Source of the DNA: Niastella vici
Lineage (GTDB): Bacteria > Bacteroidota > Bacteroidia > Chitinophagales > Chitinophagaceae
Length of the DNA stretch: 64,000 nucleotides
Reading direction: 5' to 3'
NCBI RefSeq assembly: GCF_002077945.1
Contig: NZ_LVYD01000061.1
Location: 50,663-114,662, forward strand
The notes beneath the pieces were generated by a model that saw only the letters and a program-made list of their open reading frames with translations, was not told the origin of the DNA and made no database searches. The position numbers were made by a program, and so were the translations under genes. Position 1 is the first letter of the stretch; the number at the start of each line of letters is the position of its first letter. Positions 29,701-36,863 of the stretch are shown here, one piece after another.

Positions 29701-29956
29701 AGATCATCAGTTTGTCGCCGGGGGCGGCTACAATGGTAAACTCGCCGTTCTGGTTAGAAACTGTGATTGCAGAGCTCCCGGGAATAGAAACGGAAGCATC
29801 GGCTAATGGCTTGTTATCGGCAGAAGCGAGAACTTTTCCGGTAATCTTTATTTTACCGGCCTTTTCCTGTGCCTGGCTGTTCAAGCCTATCAGCAGGCAG
29901 CAGGAGAAACTCCATAACAGAGTTTTCTGTACAATCGTTGAAAATCTCATAAGCAA
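26774..29956 (-). CDS. SusC-family TonB-dependent outer-membrane transporter (second pair)
   Basis: The 1060-residue transporter has a signal peptide ending near NSQAQ (residue about 29), a carboxypeptidase-regulatory-like domain (about 36-115, ITGKVLASADNKPLADASV), a TonB-box-like stretch (LDDVVVIGYGRVKRKD), a plug domain with SVDLLKDASATAIYGSQATNG (about 220-245) and a long barrel. A start at 29950 (MRFSTIV) is equally possible. It opens the operon that also encodes SusD, the IPT protein and BACON-GH5, which makes this pair the probable main xyloglucan importer. Its transcript appears to have a long leader (about 185 nt), unlike the other units. Confidence 0.96.
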   Translation of the reverse strand: MLMRFSTIVQKTLLWSFSCCLLIGLNSQAQEKAGKIKITGKVLASADNKPLADASVSIPGSSAITVSNQNGEFTIVAAPGDKLMISMIGYQPKEVKVGKGTTIEVKLDQTSVKLDDVVVIGYGRVKRKDVTGAISSVTGDELRKVQPATFDQALQGKMAGVVVQQISGQPGGAVSVQIRGVSSFGSTNPLYVIDGVIVGGAGITGPGANPLAAINTSEIESVDLLKDASATAIYGSQATNGVIVITTKRGQVAAPRITYDGYAGFQQILRRLPLMNLSEFAAFINDRNSGMGWGFDTRPEFANPQYLGKGTDWQKELFRNAPMSNHSVSVSGGDVRTQYLLSGTLFKQEGIALGSDFRRISVRLNLDNKTTNWLKIGTSLQLVNIKENVNSTSSNVINTALSQTPDIPVKNADGSWGGAYNPNGWVNPTVNPYAIALINKDQGKRNQLFGNAYAEISFIKDLVLRNEVTGSFSMGTEDRFYPSYTFGLVVRNTNSASYNYGQNYYTTVRNYLTYNHLFNNKYNANIMAGHEAQLSTYENVSAARNNFPSNNVQVISSGDPTTASNSGDKGQSAQESWFGRLNLGINDKYLFTGNFRADGSSKFAPDNRWVATWSGAFAWKLNNEEFLKTVSFVNELKLRAGYGLTNNQNIRDYAYTSTLGTIATGLSGIAQLTTNMANPYVKWEKTNYANIGLDGAFLNWRINFSLDYYNRKTDGLLMKIPLPTYSGVATGYSPGAMESPYVNVGSISNKGFDLRISAQMIRKKNFSWKTDFVASHNINEILKLNTDGASLPGYYGGSIASNSVVGRSIGEFYGYMVDGVFATPDDFKTHAIPAKAGVKLPVGAAGGSIWYGDLMFRDMNGDGIIDEKDQTFLGSPIPKFQLGLGNTFTYKNFDLNIFFSANIGNKVLNGMRINGEYPGTSYGYLKSLTGYAKLALKDPNGSATDINNVYVVNPETRIVGIRNDNTNENNRISDKFIEDGSFVRCKTIALGYNLSEKLLSKAHLHALRLYVNVTNAFIITKYKGMDPEIGSWDPLSAGMDNGYYPQPRVFTIGANVALTK

Positions 29957-30024
29957 ACAATTGCGTTAGCGTTAAAAAAATAAACTGTTTAGTTTTGGTC
30001 GTTTTTCCCTTTGCGGGTGGCTCA

Positions 30025-30120
30025 TTAAAACGCTTGAAGTTGTTGTGGTGAAAACAGCCATTGCTGCCAATAAGACTTGGCTACTGAAGAATTCCCAAAA
30101 TGAGACAGCTGTTGTTTCAT
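30025..30120 (-). CDS. Possible 31-residue leader peptide in the SusC mRNA leader
   Basis: An ATG at 30120 opens a short frame reading MKQQLSHFGNSSVAKSYWQQ and ending 11 residues later. It lies wholly between the inferred transcription start (about 30142) and the SusC start codon at 29956. No clear ribosome binding site is seen, but Bacteroidota often lack one. It could be a chance frame, or a translated leader that affects SusC expression. I recognise no homologue. Confidence 0.25.
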   Translation of the reverse strand: MKQQLSHFGNSSVAKSYWQQWLFSPQQLQAF

Positions 30121-30148
30121 ACCGCAAAACAATCGTCAAATGAACACT

Positions 30149-30217
30149 GTAAAAATATTGCCGGGAAGTTTAAAGTATGGTCTCAGAATGTTACAGACTA
30201 TGGTAATAAATGTTGCA
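30149..30217 (-). promoter_or_regulatory. PUL operator-promoter module, SusC-GH5 unit
   Basis: Repeats GAATGTTACA (30186-30195) and AAATGTTGCA (30208-30217) are 22 bp apart in plus-strand reading with TATGGTAAT between. After 28 bp comes the -7-like box TATTTTTAC on the minus strand (30149-30157). In contrast to the other modules, the gene start is 193 bp away. Confidence 0.7.
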
Positions 30218-30261
30218 AACAGATGATTTTCATTCCATCATGCATTACCGTCAAAAAAAAA

Positions 30262-30288
30262 CGCTACGAAACGTTGAGTCTCGTAGCG
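30262..30288 (-). terminator. Rho-independent terminator of the GH3-to-GH29 operon
   Basis: Perfect 8-bp stem CGCTACGA (30262-30269) / TCGTAGCG (30281-30288). On the minus strand a run of nine T follows. It lies about 30 nt after the GH29 stop. Confidence 0.9.
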
Positions 30289-30317
30289 CATTATAGTATA
30301 GTTGTAATGGGGTGAAC

Positions 30318-31973
30318 TTAAGAAAGGACCTTTATCACATTTGCATACGACAATTCATCAGAAGTTTTGCCGGGCAGCAGCACTACCAGGCCCTTCTCCG
30401 TTCTTTCGAAAACCAATGATTGCTTTGTGGGTAACCACTCTACTTTTTGAATTTCTTTCGGGAAATGCGGACTGTTCTTCGCCAGGCTTTTTATTACAAT
30501 TTTTCCGTCTTCGGGCCAGCCCATGGCTGTAGCATACAACACCTCTCCTTTTACATTAAAGCGAATGTCTTCATGGGTAAATGGTTTTCCATTTCCTTCA
30601 TTAAAGCCCTGCTCGGCCAGTTTTTTTTCCTGTGCAGGCCCTTCCCCAAATATTTTCCATGGCCTGGTTCCATAAATGCTTTCACTATTTACATTCATCC
30701 AGGCACCAATTTGTTCAACAACCTTTCTTTCTTTTTCATCGATGGTGCCATCACCGCGTACAGGTATGTTCAACATTAAATTGCCATTCTTGCTCACAAT
30801 ATCAACCAAACTATGAATAACCGTTTTAGCTGTTTTGTAACCGTTGCGTTCATATATTCCACGATCATAATGCCAGCCGCCAATGCAGGTATCGGTTTGC
30901 CAGGGCAGCGGTTTAATTTCGCTTGCCTGTCCTCTTTCAATATCCCATACCATGGCCTTGCGTTGATCTTCATTCAGCTTTTTTCCATTGAGCACTGCCC
31001 GAAGCGCTCCATGTTCTTTAATGCTTTTGTTGTACAAATGAGCGGCAATGCGCAAGCCCACATCGCTAACAGGCCATAAGGGAAGCTGGTCATCGTCGAA
31101 ATAAACAAGCTCAGGATTGTATTTATTGATAAGGTCAATAGTGCGGTTGTAAAACTTTTCGATGTATGCCTTGCCGGGCGGGCATACCCCATTGCCCCAA
31201 TCCCATTGCCCGACGTCGAAATTATTATCCCAACTGTTCTCGCTTAAGGGATGGTCCTGTGCATATAATTCCTGGGGGTTCAATCCATTCCACCATTTTC
31301 CTTTGCCATCTGCGCTGGTCAGTTTTCCATCGTAAGGAATGCCGGCATACTGACCGGTTTTATCGGCCCGTTGCGCCACTTCGTACCAACGCCATGCATG
31401 TGAAGCATGAACGCTTACGCCAAAGGGAAGGCCATTATTGCGGGCTGCCTTTGCCCAACCGCCGATCAGATCTTTTTTAGGGCCGATTTTGGTAGCATTC
31501 CAATGCTGCTGATACTTACTATCGTACAAATCAAAATTGTCGTGGTGATTGGCAAGGGCCATAAAATATTTTGCACCTGCTTTTTTGTACAGGCTCACTA
31601 ATTCCTCAGGGTCCCAGTTTGCGGCCTTCCATTCGTTGATCACATCTTTAAAACCAAATATTGAAGGATGGCCGTATTTTTGAAGATGGACCTTATATTG
31701 TCCTGATCCTTCCTCGTACATATTTCTTGCATACCAGTCGCCCGCTTCGGGCTGGCATTGTGGCCCCCAGTGCGCCCACATGCCAAACTTGGCATCCCTG
31801 AACCATTCGGGGGTTTTATAATGCTGCAACGATTCCCACGAAGGCAGGAATGGGCCTTTTGCAATGGCCTCACCTGAAAATGGCGCTTCAATGAAATTAT
31901 TTCCCAGCGCCCGTGATAACCAAAGAGAAGGCAGTGTGACCGCCATTCCTTTTATTAATGTTCGGCGTTTCAT
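30318..31973 (-). CDS. GH29 alpha-L-fucosidase-like hydrolase
   Basis: Family GH29 enzymes are retaining alpha-L-fucosidases (some act on alpha-L-galactose). Visible signatures: WFRDAKFGMWAHWGPQ near residue 57, FMALANHHDNFDLYDS near 140 and the nucleophile region NPELVYFDDDQLP near 291. Length (551) fits the catalytic barrel plus a C-terminal beta domain. The N-terminus MKRRTLIKGMAVTLPSLWL carries twin arginines and may use Tat export. It is the last gene of the large enzyme operon, followed by a strong terminator. With GH95 it gives this locus two unrelated fucosidases, perhaps for different linkages or for L-galactose. Confidence 0.88.
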   Translation of the reverse strand: MKRRTLIKGMAVTLPSLWLSRALGNNFIEAPFSGEAIAKGPFLPSWESLQHYKTPEWFRDAKFGMWAHWGPQCQPEAGDWYARNMYEEGSGQYKVHLQKYGHPSIFGFKDVINEWKAANWDPEELVSLYKKAGAKYFMALANHHDNFDLYDSKYQQHWNATKIGPKKDLIGGWAKAARNNGLPFGVSVHASHAWRWYEVAQRADKTGQYAGIPYDGKLTSADGKGKWWNGLNPQELYAQDHPLSENSWDNNFDVGQWDWGNGVCPPGKAYIEKFYNRTIDLINKYNPELVYFDDDQLPLWPVSDVGLRIAAHLYNKSIKEHGALRAVLNGKKLNEDQRKAMVWDIERGQASEIKPLPWQTDTCIGGWHYDRGIYERNGYKTAKTVIHSLVDIVSKNGNLMLNIPVRGDGTIDEKERKVVEQIGAWMNVNSESIYGTRPWKIFGEGPAQEKKLAEQGFNEGNGKPFTHEDIRFNVKGEVLYATAMGWPEDGKIVIKSLAKNSPHFPKEIQKVEWLPTKQSLVFERTEKGLVVLLPGKTSDELSYANVIKVLS

Positions 31974-31998
31974 TTAAAAAAGTTTATGTTTTATACAA

Positions 31999-34353
31999 TC
32001 ATTTCATCAACCGCACATAATAAACGCCCCGCATCTTTGAGTTGCCGGAAGCCGAAAATTTTACCTCAACAGCTTCGGTTTCCCGGTTAAGCATATTATC
32101 CGGTATAACATAATCAACATCAAAGAACGAATTTCCCTTTGCGCCATCTAAATTTTCGTTCTTTAATAAAGCGCCGTTTATAAAAATCTCAAAGCTGCTT
32201 TTATCGGCTCCGTAATACGTTACCCGCAACTTCTTTGCTGCATGCCGGCTATTTTTTAATTGATAGCTGAACCATCCACCCGCACTGCGCCAATGTTTGT
32301 CTTTGAATATTCCGGCTTCTGTATTCTCACCTTTGAACTGATGATCTACCTCCGATTGTTGTTCGCCCGGTGCAACCTGATCAACAGTGTTATTCTCGAG
32401 TTCAAGCTTTTGTTTTTCCTGTTGCGCTAAATTTTGCAGCATTTCTTTCAACCCTTTTTCGTCAGTCACCCGCCAGTAGATCATGTAGCGGGCATCGTGA
32501 ATGGTAGAGAAAGGCTGGAGTATTAAATTCCTGGATGTAGCCGGATATATTACATTAGCCGCGGTGAAATGAAGGGGTTTATCTTTCACCGCCTTTAATT
32601 GTAAAGCAGGATTGCCCTGGGAAGAAACGATCACCGGCGCTTTGTCAATTGCATAAAGCGGCCCGCCGGCTACATGTCCCATTCTGCTTCCGCCGGCTCT
32701 CAACCCAACAAGGTTCGAAGTATCTGTTTTAGCAGCCAGTACAATTGGCCCATACAAAAAGGAAGCCCATGGTGACCCATCTGGTAAATACTCCATGGCA
32801 GCATGCATAGGCAGCCGAACGGCAATCACATCGCCTGTTTTCCATGTTCTGTTTATGACCACAAAGCCATTTTCATCTTTCGTTGCAGGTAAACGCCGGC
32901 CATTCACGGTTAGCTGCATTTGCCCGTTTGGCACCCATCCAGGATACCGCACATGCACTTTAAATTGTTTAGGTTCTTTTATAGTAAACTTAAGCAAAGA
33001 TGTTTCCTGGTATGGAAAGTTCGTTTGCTGCACCAATGAAATGCCTTTCTCTTTCCATTCAAGCTTTGATGCCATAAACAGGTTCACAAAAAGATCATTG
33101 GCGTCATGGGCGTAAATGAGTTCGCCATATTTCCCATGATTTTCCATGCCGGTACCCACGCAGCACCAAAAACATTCCTGCGGCTGCGAATACACGCGGT
33201 AATGTTGTGGCCGCATGGGCGTGAAATAAACAAATCCTCCTTCAGGGCTTTGGGAAGATAAAATATGATTGTAGAGGGCCCTTTCAAAATAATCGAGGTA
33301 AGCGCTTTTAGGATTGGAAAGAAACAATTTCTCTGTAAGGCGCAGCATATTGTAGGTGTTACAGCTTTCGGGCCCCTGCACATCATCGATCATGGAAGAA
33401 AAGTCGGCGGCCGGATGAAAATGCTCGCGAACACTATTGCCGCCAATGGAAACGGTTCGGTGTTGAACAACCGTGTGCCAAAAAAAATCTGCGGCATTCG
33501 CCCAGGCAGTATCTCCGTCGATCTCGGCAATGCGCTTAAAACCGATCACTTTGGGTATTTGTGTATTCGCATGCAAACCAGTCAAAGAATCCTTTCCCTG
33601 CAAAAGCGGGGACAATATGGCTTTATGCGATAGCTTCCTGGCCATTTCCAAATATTTATGATCGCCGGTGATAGCTGCTACATCGGCAAACACTTCATTG
33701 ATACCGCCCTGTTCGGTCTTCAATATTTGCTGCATTTGATCATTGGTGAGCGCTGCGGTGATGGAAATAAACCAATCGGACAATTTAATGAGAATTGCTT
33801 TTGCTTTTTCATTGCCTGCAATCAAATACGCATCGCGCAGCCCGGCAAACAATTTGTGAATATTGTAAAGTGGTACCCACCGGTTGCCCAATGAAAAACT
33901 GCCTGCTTTTATTTTTCCTTCTGCCATTTCTTTCCACAAATCTTTTCCACGAGGTACTCCGCTTACATATCCATGCCCATCTTTTCGCTGGCACGAATCG
34001 AGCCAGTCAATCATATAATTCAACCGGCCCAACACATCTTTGTTGCCGGTTGCGGCATACATGTTTGCAAGGGCCGACAAATAATGCCCGCCAGTGTGGC
34101 CATCCAACCCGATACTTTCCCAATTACCGTAATTTTCTTTGATGGGTGCTATGCCGGCTTCTTTTAAGAAGGGGGCCAAAAGACGATCGGGGTCCAGTTG
34201 CAGCAGGTATTGCAGATCGATTTGCTGCGCCTCTTTAAACGGACTGTTCAACAATTCAACGGACGATAACGGAAAAGCGGATAATCCCGGCTGGGAAAAG
34301 CAGGCAATGGAAAGAAGAAATAAAACGGTAAACAGGCTTACGATCTTCATCAT
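31999..34353 (-). CDS. GH127/GH146-family beta-L-arabinofuranosidase (DUF1680)
   Basis: The 784-residue secreted protein (signal to about residue 20, LLSIACFSQ) has the (alpha/alpha)6 barrel motifs of DUF1680 enzymes: LDPDRLLAPFLKEAGI, GHTGGHYLSALANMYAATG and NIHKLFAGLRDAY. The metal and nucleophile cysteines are visible: GPESCNTYNMLRLT near residue 327 and ECFWCCVGTGMENHGKYGE near 397. In characterised members a zinc held by Glu and three Cys activates a Cys nucleophile. The length and the PDRLL motif look closer to GH146 than to the shorter GH127 founder. The expected substrate is beta-L-arabinofuranose, unusual for xyloglucan. C-terminal residues after about 640 form an extra domain. Confidence 0.87.
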   Translation of the reverse strand: MMKIVSLFTVLFLLSIACFSQPGLSAFPLSSVELLNSPFKEAQQIDLQYLLQLDPDRLLAPFLKEAGIAPIKENYGNWESIGLDGHTGGHYLSALANMYAATGNKDVLGRLNYMIDWLDSCQRKDGHGYVSGVPRGKDLWKEMAEGKIKAGSFSLGNRWVPLYNIHKLFAGLRDAYLIAGNEKAKAILIKLSDWFISITAALTNDQMQQILKTEQGGINEVFADVAAITGDHKYLEMARKLSHKAILSPLLQGKDSLTGLHANTQIPKVIGFKRIAEIDGDTAWANAADFFWHTVVQHRTVSIGGNSVREHFHPAADFSSMIDDVQGPESCNTYNMLRLTEKLFLSNPKSAYLDYFERALYNHILSSQSPEGGFVYFTPMRPQHYRVYSQPQECFWCCVGTGMENHGKYGELIYAHDANDLFVNLFMASKLEWKEKGISLVQQTNFPYQETSLLKFTIKEPKQFKVHVRYPGWVPNGQMQLTVNGRRLPATKDENGFVVINRTWKTGDVIAVRLPMHAAMEYLPDGSPWASFLYGPIVLAAKTDTSNLVGLRAGGSRMGHVAGGPLYAIDKAPVIVSSQGNPALQLKAVKDKPLHFTAANVIYPATSRNLILQPFSTIHDARYMIYWRVTDEKGLKEMLQNLAQQEKQKLELENNTVDQVAPGEQQSEVDHQFKGENTEAGIFKDKHWRSAGGWFSYQLKNSRHAAKKLRVTYYGADKSSFEIFINGALLKNENLDGAKGNSFFDVDYVIPDNMLNRETEAVEVKFSASGNSKMRGVYYVRLMK

Positions 34354-34431
34354 TTAAAAATATTTATGACTATTGCTGTGTAATAGTCAATAGAACCAAA
34401 GTTCACCCTAAACGAAAGCCGGATTTTCTTT

Positions 34432-36852
34432 TTATTCCGCCTTCAGGACCGCCGTTGCTACCGGAAGCTTTCCGCTTCTGGCGGTAATGATTATTTCGCC
34501 TTTTTTGTCTGTTGATTGAATAATGGCCATACATTTTCCCTGCCAGGCTTCCATCTGGGTCCCTTTTAACGGGGTATGGCTTTGCTGATCACCGTTGCCT
34601 ACTGCTGCCAGTTTTCCGGCGCCGGTAACTTGAAATGTGATGTTATTGCCGGCAAAAGGCACCGGTACGCCGTTGGCGTCAAGGAGCTGTACAGCAACAT
34701 AACTTACATCCTGCCGGTTTGCTTTCAGCGCTTTCCGGTCGGGCGAAAGTTTTATTGTAGCTGGTTCGCCCGCAGTTTGCACAGCAAAGGAAACTCTTTT
34801 TCCATCTGCTGTTTTCCCAATGGCTTCCAGCTTACCTGGTTCATACGGTATTTCCCAGAAAAGAAAGGCTTCCCTGTTAAGGTCCCATTTGCGCGTTCCC
34901 AATGACCTTCCATTCAATTTCAATTCAACTTCGGGCACATTGGTATACACATGTACCGCCAGCGTATCGCCCTTTCTGTTATGGTTCCAATGGGTTTCCA
35001 CTTTTGGCCAGCTCCAGAAAGAACAAAGGTCCCTGTCTCTTGCCGAAGGATCGGTTTGAACAGCAATATGAACCATTGGTTCATCATTCCAAAGCGCCTT
35101 CCTGAACCAATACCCGGGTTTTGGAAAACCGCACATATCAACGACGCCACAGGAAGCGCCACGCCAGGGCCAGGTTGGCCATTTTCTCCAGAATTCACAA
35201 CCTGTACCCACATCGCCAATACCTGCTTCGCCAATATAATCGAAGCCGGTCCAAAGAAATTCGCCGGCCACATAATCTTTTAGCTGCCCCTCGAGCCATT
35301 GCTCATAAGAGTGCAATTGGTTGCAATTGCCGGGGTGGTATGGATACATCACCGTTTCAGTACCAAAGATCACGCGGTTGGGATATTTTTCATGGTCAGG
35401 CCTGTAATACGCTTCCTGGTAGTTATAACCAACTATATCGAGCAGTTCGCCCATTCCAAAGGAATTCACATTGAGGATCTCATTACAGGCTGCGGTAAAC
35501 GGGCGCGTAGTATCATACATGCGCGAAGCATCCATCAGCATTTTTGTGATCTTCAATGCATTTTCTTTATTATACTGCTCTCTTACTTCATTGCCAATGC
35601 TCCAGGCAATAACAGCGGGATGGTTGCGGTCGCGCCTGATCCAGTTTGCCACATCCTTTTGGTACCAGTTGGTAAATTGCAGGGCATAACCGGCAGGCGT
35701 TTTTCCGTCCATCCATTCATCAAAGATCTCGTCGATTACCAAAAAACCGAGACTGTCGGCATACGAAAGTAATTCAGGTGAGGGCGGGTTATGGCTCATA
35801 CGAAGCGCATTACAGCCCATGCTTTTCAATATTTGCAGGCGGCGTTTATACGTGCCATCCAGTACGGCGGCGCCCAGGGGCCCGCCATCGTGATGGTTGT
35901 TCACCCCCTTCAGTTTCACGTGTTTCCCATTTAACAAAAAACCTTTACTGGCATCGAAATGAGCTATTCTGATGCCAAATGGAGTAACATGCTGATCGAT
36001 CAGTTTTCCACCCGATCGCACTTCTACCTGTAACCGATACAAATTGGGTTGTTCAACAGACCATAAAGCAGGTTTGTTGATCGTGATATGTTGATCTATT
36101 TTTTGTGTTACACCTGATGCGGCTTTCACATTGAATTGGGCCCGGCCCGCTTCCTTTCCTGTTGCATCTATCAGTTTTGTGATCACGGTGCATGACTGAT
36201 CAACATTGTTTTCATTGCGCAATTCAGCAGATACGTCAATGCTGGCTTTTTCATCGTTTGCTTCCGTTGTATGGGCAAAAACACCCCATTGTTCAAGATG
36301 CAGGCTGTTCTTTGCAACCAGCCATACATGCCGGTAAATACCCGAACCCGTATACCATCTTGAATTTGGTTGTTGGGTGGTATTCACTTTTACCGCGATG
36401 ATATTTTGCTGACCCACGGGTTTTAAATAGGGCGTGAGGTCATAATAAAAAGAAGAATAACCGTATGGCCTTATGCCCAGGTAATGCCCGTTGATCCAGA
36501 CTTCGCTGTTGCGATAAACGCCGTCGAACAACACCCATACTTTTTTGCCCGAAAGATTGGCTGCGGTTTTAAAATGTTTCCGGTACCAGCCAATACCGCT
36601 ATACGTATAACCGCCACCGGGGCCGGTGGTATAGGCGGAATCGAAAGCATGCTCTATGCTGAAATCGTGCGGAACATCGAGTACCCGCCATTTGGCATCA
36701 TCAAATTCAGGCTGCTCAGCGCCGGGCTGATCGTTCAAAGCAAACCGCCAGTCAAAATCGAAGGAAATTTTGGTATTACTGTTCTGCGCTGTTGCAGCTG
36801 ATACAAATAACAGGCAAAGAAACAACAGCGGCAGCCAGGAAATTCTGATCAT
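34432..36852 (-). CDS. GH2 beta-galactosidase
   Basis: The 806-residue protein has a signal peptide (LPLLFLCLLFVSAATAQ), a GH2 sugar-binding domain (about 30-190, FDFDWRFALNDQPG and GIGWYRKHFK), an Ig-like domain and a GH-A barrel with acid/base in VIAWSIGNEVREQ (near 420) and nucleophile in RVIFGTETVMYPY (near 500), then C-terminal beta domains (DUF4982-type, about 620-800). This is the layout of Bacteroidota GH2 beta-galactosidases that remove galactose from xyloglucan side chains. It lies 11 bp after the second GH2 gene. Its N-terminal domain is the best local match to the broken GH2 fragment at 42911. Confidence 0.9.
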   Translation of the reverse strand: MIRISWLPLLFLCLLFVSAATAQNSNTKISFDFDWRFALNDQPGAEQPEFDDAKWRVLDVPHDFSIEHAFDSAYTTGPGGGYTYSGIGWYRKHFKTAANLSGKKVWVLFDGVYRNSEVWINGHYLGIRPYGYSSFYYDLTPYLKPVGQQNIIAVKVNTTQQPNSRWYTGSGIYRHVWLVAKNSLHLEQWGVFAHTTEANDEKASIDVSAELRNENNVDQSCTVITKLIDATGKEAGRAQFNVKAASGVTQKIDQHITINKPALWSVEQPNLYRLQVEVRSGGKLIDQHVTPFGIRIAHFDASKGFLLNGKHVKLKGVNNHHDGGPLGAAVLDGTYKRRLQILKSMGCNALRMSHNPPSPELLSYADSLGFLVIDEIFDEWMDGKTPAGYALQFTNWYQKDVANWIRRDRNHPAVIAWSIGNEVREQYNKENALKITKMLMDASRMYDTTRPFTAACNEILNVNSFGMGELLDIVGYNYQEAYYRPDHEKYPNRVIFGTETVMYPYHPGNCNQLHSYEQWLEGQLKDYVAGEFLWTGFDYIGEAGIGDVGTGCEFWRKWPTWPWRGASCGVVDMCGFPKPGYWFRKALWNDEPMVHIAVQTDPSARDRDLCSFWSWPKVETHWNHNRKGDTLAVHVYTNVPEVELKLNGRSLGTRKWDLNREAFLFWEIPYEPGKLEAIGKTADGKRVSFAVQTAGEPATIKLSPDRKALKANRQDVSYVAVQLLDANGVPVPFAGNNITFQVTGAGKLAAVGNGDQQSHTPLKGTQMEAWQGKCMAIIQSTDKKGEIIITARSGKLPVATAVLKAE

Positions 36853-36863
36853 TTTTATATTCT

